Positions 48,733 through 60,820 of a stretch of 64,000 bases of DNA are shown here, one piece after another (within the stretch, counting starts at the first letter, position 1; each line of letters begins with the position of its first letter). The translations under genes and the position numbers were made by a program. The notes below the pieces were generated by a model. That model ran no database searches. It was given only the letters and a program-made list of their open reading frames with translations, and was not told where the DNA came from. The DNA is from Paulinella micropora (taxonomy: Eukaryota > Cercozoa > Imbricatea > Euglyphida > Paulinellidae), in the NCBI GenBank assembly GCA_019918135.1, contig WBZZ01000454.1:1-64000 (forward strand), given 5' to 3'.

Positions 48733-49853
48733 CCTGCAGTATTCAAACTACATTACTTCATCACTACCATACTGATTTTTTTAATGTTACCATTCGGATT
48801 TTTGAAAAGCATTTGCATTTTTCTTTTATTTCTTCTTCTTGTTTGTGGTTTTGGCGTTGCATTTGATCCTATTACCTAATAATATATATATATAATGTAT
48901 ATATATGTACAAATATATATTAATACATCCTTATTTTCCCCCGCCTCTTCAAAGTTTTTTCACCTTCCTGCTTCACTGGCAGCTCCCTTGAAAGTTCTCT
49001 CCCTGCTCAAGTTCATTTTCCCCAAGTTTCCCGGGCTCAGTTCAAGCCTTCATCCATATCATAAGTTTGTTTCATTCCAAGCATTTCGTTTTGACTCTGT
49101 GAGTATATTTTTACAACTTTCCTTCTAACTCTTACGCTTCCCACTTATCATGAATCCCTACTAGTGGCAAGTATTCTATCGTTATTTGTAAAAGTTGATT
49201 TGTGAAAAGATAAAACGTAAGTGGTATCAAAAGAGATACACTGATGATAACGGAAAACAAAATAAAGCGTAAAAAAAAGGTTGAAAAATTAGAGGAAATA
49301 CCACTTGAAGAGTGAGAAAGAAAAAGGGAAAATAGGTGACTAACTAAGAGAAGGGAAGAAAAAAACTTTCAAATATCTACTGAGTTACCGATTATTACCT
49401 AATATTAATACATTCCAACACAAGTTGAAGCTTTTATTCTTTTTTACGTACGATCTGTCAAATTTAAATCCACGCGATTCAGAGTTTGGCCCGCAGGTTG
49501 TCGAAAAATCAGGATGAGATCTGAGCATTCAGTGGGATTGAGAGCGGCTGGATTGATATATATTTTGATTTTTTTTCCAAGCAGCACTCGGGCCAAGGTT
49601 TTTTTTCACTTAATTCTTATTAATATTTATTTTTTATACTTAATATCAACGTATAATAATTCATTTAAACTGAGCAAGGCTGAGAAATCTAGGCCGGTCC
49701 TGAGGAGATCCGAGACTCGATGACTCATGATGGGATTGAGATGAATCCGCACATCTTGCGACCTATGGGATTTTCTTGAAATAATCAGAGTCCTCACAAT
49801 TTCTTTCAAAATTTCAAGTCAAACTTATTTGCTAATGATCTTCTTTATCAATG
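48733..49853. other. AT-rich non-coding stretch
   Basis: No gene supported. It holds TA dinucleotide runs (48880-48925), a pyrimidine-rich part (48930-49140) and a purine-rich part (49200-49370). Short ORFs here are low-complexity. Confidence 0.5.
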
Positions 49854-50077
49854 CATCCTTTCTTATGACTATCTCAAGATGTATTCAAGATTTTTCAGGA
49901 TCCGGCCGGGCATGATCTATCAGAAACGAGGAGCAAAGGTAGATTAGCTGTAAGCAAGAAATGCATTGATCTCTTGCTTACAGATAATCTACCTTTGCTC
50001 CTCGTTTCTGATAGATCATGTCCTGCCGGATCCTGAAAAATCTTCAATACATCTTGAGATAGTCATAAGAAAGGATG
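49854..50077. repeat. Long near-perfect palindrome (foldback)
   Basis: Arms of about 106 bp (49854-49959 and 49972-50077) are reverse complements with few mismatches, around a 12-nt loop AATGCATTGATC. Paired coordinates sum to 99931 throughout. It could be a foldback/MITE-type element or the template of a long hairpin RNA. Confidence 0.88.
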
Positions 50078-51402
50078 AAGATTTGGATGAAGATTTTCAA
50101 ACCGGGTTGGTAATAATAAGAACCATTTCCACTAGTAAGTTCCTATGAAATCCAATAGCGAAACAAGATGTAGTATACCGTGGCACGGTGTTACCGTACT
50201 GTCGGGTTGTAACCAGGGTAAGAAAGCTTTATACAGTAACAACACGTTTGTTCTCACCAGAAGTAAAATACTAAACCCAAGATTGTGGGTCAGAAGAGTC
50301 ACTGATAGTTTCTTCGCCAGAACGTTCCAATCAGATATCAAATTTTGAATTTAAATTACTATTTGGATGTATGATATTACGAACGACAGTGAACACCGTC
50401 CGTGCATGTAACTATCGGAATGAATACCGTAACGGACCGAAACATTAATATTGTGTTAAACTTTCTTCAAATTTTTACTTCAAGTTTACACTTCTATTTT
50501 TAGTTCCGTTACTTCATTTTTCCATTTATTTATCAACTGTCATAACTTGTATTTGTTACGTGTTCAACTGTCGTTAACAGATCAATTATTTCCCTTTACC
50601 TGTTAACTTTTTCGAAAGTGTTGACTATTGCCTTTTCCCCATATCACAAACTTTATTTCCTTAGACCGCTTTTTCTGGTCCACAGTGATAATTATTGATA
50701 GATAAAATAGGCAACACACCAGGTAAAGTGGCATTTAACTTTATTTTTTCCCAGACTGACTTGAACAACTCCAACCGCTACACAACTCGTGATCGCACTT
50801 GAAATATTCTCGTTAGTTCTCAGAATTTGCATTGTTTCGAAAGGTACAAGTAGTCTGTCAAGAGGGTCTACTAAATAAACTAGAATTGACCATCCCAGCG
50901 TCTTTTGGTACCTACCCTGTTCTCGGAAGTATTTTGAGATCAAATGGCAGCAGTGTGTGTATTCATTTGAATGCCTGTTGGTAATTTCCTCACAGGAGGC
51001 TAGTCAAGACTTACAATTCGAATTTCCCTTGATTTTCGGAAGAGTCACACCTTGTGTGTGCTGTCGACAGCTCGAATTGGGGAACTCCTACCTGCTTTTG
51101 GAAACACCAACAGCGAGCACGCTCAAGATCACCCATCACACCCACACAGTGCAGCTAGTTCATCTATCTATGAGTGGCCGGTCATGGGGACCGTTGTGCA
51201 TGTTCACCACACGCAGAGAGGAGACTTTGTACTGTGTATTCAAGTTCTGTTCAAGTCTGTTCAAGTCTGTTCAAGTTCATTGCATACATAGGACAGTCCC
51301 TCAGTCAAGACCATCGAGTAGCAAACATCTCATAAGGTCTCCTTTGCAAATTCCAGACCTTTTTGCTACACGGTGGGTCTTTTACGTTCAGGTGTGACGA
51401 AA
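50078..51402. other. Non-coding stretch before the LTR fossil
   Basis: No gene supported. A CCGTGGCACGGTG mini-palindrome occurs at about 50171, and GTTCAAGTCT is tandemly repeated at about 51240-51275. It may include the 5' LTR of the following element, but no matching 3' LTR was found. Confidence 0.4.
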
Positions 51403-54400
51403 TGAGTCTTCCAGCCTCGTTTCCACGACCCAATTACGACCTGGTCTCCAAGGAAGTCTACTATCGTGAAGAGTGTCTCAACATTTTTCGCACGCTGCAC
51501 ACCACCCTCAAGGTCCCATTCATGGAGACATACCGCAAGGCCCTCAAGGACGGCTCGGCAAAGAAGCTCTCTCCCCAGACGGATGGAATCACTCGCGCCC
51601 ACTTCATCAAGGTTCCTCATGACCTTAGAAAAAGACCTTTGCCCCCTCCTAGCGAAAGCGGTTAAGGATGGCCTTCTCAACCTTGAGGAGCCTTTTATCC
51701 ACGTGCAGCCCCTTGAGCAGATGGTAGATTACTGGCTTGACCCCTCTGTTTTCCACAAGTGGACCTCTTTTAGGGGTGAGAGAGACTTAGCCATTAGTCG
51801 ATACAACGACCTTGCGAAAAAGGTTGGTTGGGTTTTATCCCCGGATTACGTCCCCAGCTCTTTGCTCTACGGGACTGGAGCTGTGCCCACGGGCACGGTG
51901 GCCCCTACCATGGGACTACCTCGCCCTCCGCCGGCAGCTGCAACCGACGGCGATGCCTACGGCTACGGTGACAGCTGGATTGCCGGCATCGTCATCGTCA
52001 TCGTCGACGTCGGCAGCTTCGACCTTACGTCCCGTGGCCGTTCCCACTCCGATGAGATTTCCTTCGTCAGGCTCGCGACGAACCGGTGGGCCCCTTGCAT
52101 CCTTTGCAGGTCGAGGCTTTCGTCCCACGGGAAGTAGTCTGGGCCCTACGAGCGGGTCAGAAGCACAGCGGTCTCTGTTTAGTCGACCGAGACAGGCTTC
52201 TGAGGGGGTACTTTCCCCACAGGCATCAGGGTACGACTCAGTTCCGACTCCGACGTTTTCTCGCCGGAGCCCAAGCTTCCCGGGATCATTCTCCTCCTCT
52301 CCGGACTCCCGGTACGAGGACAGCGGCACGCTTTTCGTTTCCCCGTACGAGGGACGACGGGAAGGAAGGGTAGTCGAGGAGGAGGAAGAATTGAAGGCAC
52401 AGCCTCTGTTTTCTTTCTTTCCCGAACGAGAGGCAGAGCTGGCCGACGGTAAGAGCCTCCTCAAATCCCCCCGAGACGAGCAGTCATCTGTCCGTTCTGC
52501 CCTTCCACGAGTCGTGGCCTTCGCCACAGTTAGGCAGTCGACCCCGCCGGCTGGTGAGGGTGACGGCGACGGAGGGCCCATTGTTGCTGTCACGGATCCC
52601 GCAGCCACCCTTCAGCGGTAACCCCGGTGGTGGCCGAAGAGGTCGTAGCCGACCCAGCCGTCCCGGCGACCGAAGCAGAGGTGGGGAACCCGTCTGGTGG
52701 TAATGCGGCGACCGGCACAGCCTCTAGTAGTAGCGAACCGTCCTCGTCGAGTAGCTCCCAGCCGTCACGTACCCGTAGCGGTGTGCCTTTTAGTGGTAGC
52801 ACCGTCCTTATGATGGCTGCGCCTGTGGAGTCCGCTACCGAACGATACCAACGGCGTATGAGAGATTAAGAAACTAAAGTTTGATAAGGTATCATTAGGA
52901 TACACGTTGAGACTTTTTTTTTCCAACCTCTCTCTTTTCATGACCCAGGCAGAGGCCTAAACCTTCCTCAACGCGTGGTCAGCAAGGATTTCTTTCGCGG
53001 ACTCCTACGTGAAGTCCCTGCAGCTTTTGCCATGGATCTGGTTGGACTATCACGTAGACTCACGATGGAAAGTTGATATAGTCTACGATGTCACCTAATC
53101 TTTGGTCCGAGCTACAGGAACGACATGAAGCGACGATCGAAAGAAGACTTGGCAACTTTTATCACGCATCTGCAGAAGCTTTTCAGACAGCTAAAGAACG
53201 AAGGCCTAGTGGCCGAGTAAGCCCATAAGTATGAGGTAACCCGGCGATGTGTCTCCCATATGGAGATAAAACACATAGAGTCTTTGCAGGAGGAAAGAAA
53301 GAAGCGAGGTATCCAGCCGACACGTACGTTGGAAGTGCTGAGGTATCTTATCCTCAAAGCCAATCCACGTACCTTGACGGATTGGGACCCCAAGATGATC
53401 CTGACGTCTCCGGACTCAGACTCCGGCCAACGCCCTCCTCGTAAGGAGAGGGCCAAGACGAGCACCAGGAAGACGAGTACCAAGTGGCCCCGCGACATCC
53501 CTTCGAGCAGTCAACTGCAAGCCGTGGCGAAGCAAGCGTCGGCAACCCATCAGCAGAGTAAGCCGAAGTCTGGCCCGAAACTGGACCAACGCAAGGGCCA
53601 TGCGCCTTTGAGTTTGTCTGGCGGGCGTTTGGCAACCAAGACTGCACTCTTCTCTGGGCCAACGCGATCGAGATCGCCAAGCCGACCCAGTGGACGAAGG
53701 ACCCCGCCAAGGAAAGCCGCGCGCCGCACAACAAGAGCTCTGAGCCCTGTGCCTACTGCCAACACTTCGGAAAGGTCGACAAACCTAACCATACTCTCGA
53801 AATTTGTAGGACACGCATGCGCGACTTGGAGAAGGGGCTCAACTCTCACTGGTGCCCGCCGCGGACCTCGAAGCAGCGCTCCGGCCCCGGACAGAAGGAT
53901 CGCCGCGGCAAAGGAACGCAAGGAGTCTGCGGTGACGGCATTAATAATTTCCTCCCAGGAGACTGCGGATATCCCCGAAGATTTAAGTCCCAGAAAGATA
54001 TTGGACGGCGGGATTGACACGGCTCTCGAATGCCGCTATGTCGCTCCCGTACGACCGCGTAAGGCAAATGTCCTCCAAGGACGGGTCCTGGCTCTTGCCG
54101 GACTGAATCAGGCCGCCGATAAGGCTATTGACATCTTTGTCATGGTTGACACAGGGTGTAATACCTTGGGGCTGATTCACCCGTGCTTGACTGAATCAGG
54201 CCGCCGATAAGGCTATTGACATCTTTGTCATTGTTGACACAGGGTGTAATACCTTGGGGCTGATTCGCCCACGCTTGTCCCCCAAAATGGGCCTGATTGA
54301 GATGGATTTGCCCAGCCTGACAGCCCGCACGGCTCAAGGAATCATAACGATGGTTAGAGGTATACGTCTGTACATCCAAGTCCTCTGCACGAGAGGCTGG

Positions 54401-57400
54401 GATGAGATCTATCTCTATACCTCTCAGCATGTTCCCCGGGAGCGGATATTTTGCTTGGTACTGCCCTTATCATGCAGACCAACAATTTTCCACGGATGCA
54501 CTCTTCACCCGCATGGCAGCCGGCCAACAGTGGCCGACTTTGCCGACACGGGCGGAGAACGAACAAATCCTTTTGGATGAGTTCGAGATCCTGAACCCGC
54601 CCCGACAGCCCAGCGAGACTGTCAACCAAGTTTTACGAAGCAGGACCATTCTAAGAGATGGTCCCTGCCAACAGATGGTCACGCTGATGGACCTCCCTTC
54701 GGATGATAACGAAGAGGGAGCCCAACAGCAAGACCTTAAGGAATATCCCTTCAGTCTCCTCCCTTTGGTGGCAATCACCACCGACGGGAGTGACGATGAG
54801 GAGGAAAAGGAAGAAAAGAAGGAGGCCGAGAAGACGATCGACGAGGAAGAAAGTAGTTCGGGGCGTACTACTACCCCATCACGACAGACCCGCTCTCGGT
54901 GCGCATCAGAAAGACTGAATAGCACACCGGTCTCGTCGTTTCCGGTCGAGGGTCCACCCCCGACACGAGAAGAGCCGGACGTGATCCCACAGGGTCCACC
55001 GTCACCTGTATCACCTGCGAAGTTAGCCCCAGTTGCTCTTGGAGGAGCTTGAAGCCAAGCTCGAGCTCGAGCTCATCGAGTTCATCGAGCTCGGGGCAAG
55101 ACCAGACCAACGGGCCGCGCAGTTCTCACGAGTGACACCCGGTGGTACATCGCCCATTTCTTTCGCATCCGCCTCGCCTCCCGGCATAGTGCGGAAACCC
55201 GGATCTAAGAATACCCCTGCAAGATCATCGCTCCCCCTCTCTAACGTTACAAGACCCGCTTCTGCTAGTGTGGCATCGCCCTCTTACTCAAGGGGTATGT
55301 CACCAGCGTCTCCTAACACTATGTTGCAACTGCAAGCTAGCGTTGCATCGCCCGCCCATGCTAACACACAGGCCCATCCTCTGACACCGATACAGGAGAC
55401 GAAGGAAGTGATAGTGAAAGAAGAATCACCCCCAGCGCCGGCATCGTCCCCCATTTCGAACTAGCTCTATGTCGGCATCACAAGCCCTATCACTCCCGCC
55501 TTTAGTCTCGCAACCATCCTCCCCAACATATGCAGAACTCTGTGGACAAAGGACACAACGAGCTTTGGGTTTTTCAACTATACCCCTTCGTTATGGGATC
55601 GTTTTTCCTACTGCATCCCGAACTTTCCCAGAGCAACAATATCGCCTAACCAACTTCACTCTTATCACACACCGTAACCCTATTACGGATAGTGACAATA
55701 GACAGCTAGGCGAGGGTCGCCTGTCTCCACGAAGGGCAGGTATAGCCACCCCAAGCATACGAAAAAATTATTCCTCGCACGCAGGTACCCAAATGGCCAC
55801 TCGAACACGTATCGAGTTCGAAACTGAACTATGGCGCCAAGGCAATCGCGCGATGCCCGCCCGACAAGTGGGAGGAATAGTAATGAGGGATCTCTATGAT
55901 GAGGGGAAGACCCTATCCATCATTCAGAGCCCGGTTCTACGCCTCCACCCTTATTGGGATGACTTGGTTCAGTTCGGCTCACACCAAGACTGTGGCCATC
56001 GCTGCTACCATTACCTGCCTTACATCGTTCGGGTATTGGGAGTATACGACGATCCGTCTTTTTTATAACGGGAATAACATCCGAGTGGTACGCCACCGTA
56101 TCGATATCCTCCCGGTTCTCGAGGGGGTGGCTACCGCATCTACACGCATGACGGCAGAATTGACGAACATGCATGTGAAGCCCGTATCATAGACGACAAC
56201 GCGCATACAAACCAATACAATTACGTGACCACACAACTAGGCACAAATCAGCTGAACCGATCGGTAGCATATGTCACTCCAAGGGTTCAGCAGGCCACGT
56301 CGTGGGCCCGTATATCCACACGCATGATGGCACATGTCATGGCTCAGGTTACCCCTACGAATAGGATTTTCCTAGATAACGAGGGATATATCGCACCCTG
56401 TATCGGTCCTGGGTATATTGACCCTCAAATCACCCACACCTTTACAGGCGCTGCATTGAAATGCAAGAACGTCTGTCATCCGGGCCATCCTTCCACTTTT
56501 GTGCCGGAGGATATCCTACTCTCGGAATGCATAGCCTTTGTCCCGTTATTGAAAGAGGACGGCGCGTCTCGTACCGCTCAGGATGAGAACGCCGATAGGA
56601 ACAAAAGCACGTCAAACCAGAGTGACAGACAGTTCGTCCTAACGAACCGATTCGCCAAGCATATCGCGAGATTGCTAAATGGCCTCTCTCTCAAGTTGGT
56701 GCTGCCAGCTTTGGTGATGAATCGGACTCCGCTGGCGGTGTTTCATCACCCGCCGATTTGGGGACGATCCAGATCTCAGATGGCTTCTATTCTGGCTTTG
56801 GGATTGGGGGCATGGAACCAATCTCCGATACTTTTCTGTTTAGAACTTACATGGCGTTCACAGCAGAACGACCATGTGGTTTCGTGGCGCACTTGTCAGG
56901 GCTCTATCCGGGAAGTGTGACACAGAGTGTGCATCAACAGATTCTGAGCCACACTGTCCCATTCCCATGGTACCCACACCCATACGGTAACGCCCGTGCG
57001 GACTGGGGGGAGCACCGCACAGCCTCACGCACCTGAACATCTTGGCTGCCCTTTATTCATACAGTACGAATTCGTTTTTGACTACATGTGGCAATGGTTT
57101 GCATGTCTATACTATCTTTGGCGCTTTCCATCGAACACGGACATACGGTATTGCACCCATCCCTATGACATCAAGCAGCAAACTCGGACTCACGCGACAT
57201 AGGTCTTTTACGCGGAGATGCCTGCGTCCTATTTCAGCCATTGGATATGACAATTTGCACGACGAACAGTCAGCATCCTATCCTTAGGACCGATCAATAG
57301 GTACAAGGCGGCGCCCCGCTTCGGCGTCACTTTCACGACTCCGAAACAAGACAGATCCTTGAACAAAAGATCAATGTGTTGCGGAATCCATCCTCAATGA

Positions 57401-58062
57401 TGGAAGAACGATGGACTAGGGGCACCGACGACCGAGCCCCGGTACAGCGTTATTTACTTCACGAAGTACCGCAGGGTACATACGACCAGATATTCTGGTG
57501 CACAACCACACAAGCTGTGCCTTTCTTTGTGCAAGTAAAGACCGAAGTGCGGGCGCTACAGTACACCCTCAACGCGGAAGCGTATGAGGAAACCCAAGTA
57601 GTAGTGCACCCAGGTAGTTATTCACCTTGTCTCCAGGCGGACATTTGGAACCCGTACTCGAGAGCACTACGAGCCAAGGGTTACCCATACGGCGTCCCGT
57701 CCATACATCAGGATATGGACGTCAAAGGACGCAGCGCGTATCGATCTGGCATCGACATATCTTGGAACTAGGTTAGTGGCCCAGGATAGACGGGACACAG
57801 CCGCTTACTTGAATCTACCACTTGTACCCGTCGATCCCGGATGGGACTCTGTCTTTTCATTGCAAACACAGCGACGCCTCGAGGCGGCGATGAGATTAAA
57901 TCGCATCCTGCCTGAAGATGCTGACATGTTTTCAACGAATGGACACATCCCGCCCGCCTTGCCGCCTCGGAGCCCGGCAACAGCCTATCCCGAGTTCAAG
58001 ATTTTCTCTGAAGAAGATGAAAAAGAAGAGAAAGTCTTCACACAACGAAGACCTTATCCTCT

Positions 58063-58125
58063 TCCATCATCATCTTCATCATCATCTTCATCATCTTCAT
58101 CGTCATCGTCATCATCATCTTCACA
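58063..58125. repeat. TCA/TCT-rich microsatellite
   Basis: Imperfect (TCATCATCT)n tract; creates Ser- or Glu-type low-complexity reading frames on both strands. Confidence 0.8.
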
Positions 58126-58545
58126 TAAACGTTCCATAGTCCCTCCGCGGCATCTGCCGTGCAGGGGCGACATGTTGTACAGCTTACATTGACAGGTGAG
58201 ACGGCTTTGGTGCCAAGCAAGCGTCTTTGGGGCCATCAAATACCCTTTCTCCGCCTTACCGCCAGCGCCAACGAGAGCGTCTATCGCCATGCAATAGTTT
58301 ATGCTCTCTATATGTTCAATCCCGCTCGACTCCGAGCGGCCCCTTATCCGCCGATTCGAAATCACAGCGGCGATTGGCTTATGACGGGCGAAGTGGCAAG
58401 GATGCGGTAGAGGATCTCCCGTCTTCAGAGGACTCTGGTAAGACGGAACGCCGCCGACGCAAGAAGCCCAAGACCAGCTGCCGGCCCGACGCCCGACGAC
58501 GACGAAGTCATGACGACGACGACGACAACCAAGGCCCAGACGGTG

Positions 58546-58645
58546 CTTCATCTTCTTCTTCATCTTCTTCTTCATCTTCTTCTTCATCTTCTTCTTCATC
58601 TTCTTCTTCATCTTCTTCTTCATCTTCTTCTTCATCTTCGTCCTC
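58546..58645. repeat. (TTCTTCATC)n minisatellite
   Basis: About 100 bp of a near-perfect TCATCTTCTTCT-type 12-bp period inside the fossil. Confidence 0.85.
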
Positions 58646-60257
58646 CAGCTCTGCTCCGGCCCCGAGCGCAAAATCGGGTAGCCGGACGTCAGATAAGCAG
58701 GAGAGAACTGAAGATAAGAATAAGAACAAGGAACAGAGTGGGAGAGGCAGCCGTGGCAAAACCCATAAGGTACGAACATGGCACTATCATGAGGTTGCCT
58801 ACGACCGCCAAGGTAAGCGGTACTTCGGGCTATGTCACGAGGTGAACGCAAGCCCAAACGCACTCAGCACCAAGCCCAACAGCAGCGTTTGCGACAGGCC
58901 ATGATCCATGGTTGGAAAAATCCAGTCCAGAGATGGATTACGGGTATTCCGACTCAGCGACACCGAAGCAAACTGCCAAGGCGCGGTCCGAGACACGTAC
59001 AGAGCGGGCCTAGCCTGCCCCGACCGGCTGACAGCCGACCCCAGAACTTAGCTCCGGAGACGCCCAGCAATATTTATGCACCACGCGCAACCCATCTCCG
59101 GCAACGAAATACGGAAGTGCCACCAACGCATTCGATGCTTATCCTCCGACGCAGTGACAACCCACGGAGCCGTGTCCGAGCCCCATCATGCCCCATATTG
59201 TGGCCCAGCTATTGTTACCGCATGATCGGGAACAACCCCCAATCAGCGGTCTAGATTGGCTCTCTATGAACATAACTTCCGACCCAGGTATATTACTCGT
59301 CACACAAGATGACATCACTGGCCTATTCCGCCAGCCTTTTCATGGGATCGGCCGCCGTAACGCTCTAGAAAATCTTTCGCTCTTTTTTCTGAGGGAGGGT
59401 TGAGGTTGGAGCTAATTGCATCCGGGCCGAACTTGGGTTTAGGCGGTTCGGCCTTCTTTTCCTTCTGTTCATCCAGGTATTGTCGACATAGTCGCTCTGA
59501 GAGCATCAAAACGGGGTCTTGTTTTACGCATACCGTTATCTCTTTGAAGCCACGTCCAGCCGCACAGCCTATTTGGGTTCCCTGCCCTAGATGGACGCCT
59601 GCTGTCTGAGAGTTCCTGACCCAGTGGGCAGACAATATGCTTGCTACTGGCCGCTATAGTTTTGCCTCTCCTAATTGTGAGTGGGCTACTAGGCCGTGCC
59701 CTGTAGGCAAGTTTAACTCCCACTTGCATGATCACTTTAAAGGCATCCGCATGGTATTCGATTACCGCGCGGTCAACGACTGCAACGACCGGCTCATCCT
59801 TCCGGTCCCCGGCCTTCCTAACCCCGATCATCACCGTGAGCTCTTCGCTGGATATAACTATATCTCTGCGTTGGACATGGTTGATGGTTTTTCGCACCTG
59901 AAGATCGACCCTACAGACGGTAGCCGCGACATCCTCGCCGTATGGACTCTTCGTGGACTTCATGTCCCCAACTATATGACGCAAGGTATTCACCGCGCCC
60001 CTGGCGACTTCCAACGCGCCGTCGACAAGTCTTTTGGCCATCTCCCTTTTTGGGGCCAGACAGCCGCAGCATACATCGACGACGTGCATTGGGCTCATAC
60101 GACTTCGACGTTCACATGGACCAACTGGAGAAGCTCATGGAGGCTGCGGAGGCAGCCGGCTGTTACTTCGCAGCAGACAAGCTACGCAGTGGCTACAACC
60201 ATTATACCACTGCATGGCATAATATATATTTACACAATAGACTCAATATCCGAATAA

Positions 60258-60820
60258 GGTTTTAATCATTAACAACATATTTGTTTGTCATGGATTGATA
60301 ATTATTTACAAAGCATGAAGTATTACCAATTTTACATGTCTCGAATGGCAATGTAACGGATTAGAACGTCATCGCTGAATGCGGACTACTTCAGGACTTT
60401 CTCCTGACTTGCATTATTTTGCAGCGACTTATCTTGCGTATCGCTTATATACACCAGTCAATACACTCACTGTTATATTTGCCCGTGCACTGGTATCACA
60501 AATATAACGACGTGTGTATTTCGGTGATTGCATTATTTCTTGATCTCATTGCTATCGTTCCAAATATATAAACTTGTGACTTCGCACGGCTTATCATAAT
60601 CACACTGACTATCACATTCCGGTTTCATAAGTGATAATGTTATATTAATGCATACATCACAATTTCATACACCAGGTTGTGTACAAGACAATTTGTTTAC
60701 AGAAACGACACAGAGACCGAATTTGGTTTTCAGCGTCATTAAAGCTTTTATTGCTAACATTACAAGTGTCTGTCCGATTAGTTAATAACACCTACAATCC
60801 GAACAAGTAATTAGGTCTGG
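60258..60820. other. AT-rich gap between two LTR fossils
   Basis: No gene. AT-rich with TATATA stretches, unlike both flanks. Position just before a gag-like ATG at 60821 would fit the LTR or leader of the second element, but no repeat partner is in the window. Confidence 0.4.

Larger units (their letters stand above)
51403..60257 (+). mobile_element. Decayed Ty3/Gypsy-like LTR retrotransposon fossil
   Basis: GC-richer than its flanks. Parts in order: gag-like region (about 51.4-53.8 kb), an aspartic-protease-like segment (about 54.1-54.2 kb, VDTGCNT), a long central region with Pro/Ser/Glu-rich low complexity, a stretch that vaguely resembles a dUTPase-type fold (about 56.3-56.6 kb, GPGYIDPQITHTFTG; low confidence), and a reverse transcriptase (about 59.64-60.17 kb, MVFDYRAVNDCNDRLILPVP and AYIDDVHWAH). 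It is broken in many places (well over ten). No LTR pair identified. Old relative to the Polinton and LINEs. Confidence 0.7.

Noticed and set aside
48685-48879. Hydrophobic 64-aa ORF
   Set aside because: Starts inside the palindromic repeat field and continues into T-rich DNA; composition explains the hydrophobicity.
58054-58863. Ser-rich, Lys/Met-rich and Glu-rich ORFs
   Set aside because: Caused by TCA/TCT microsatellites on both strands inside a decayed element.
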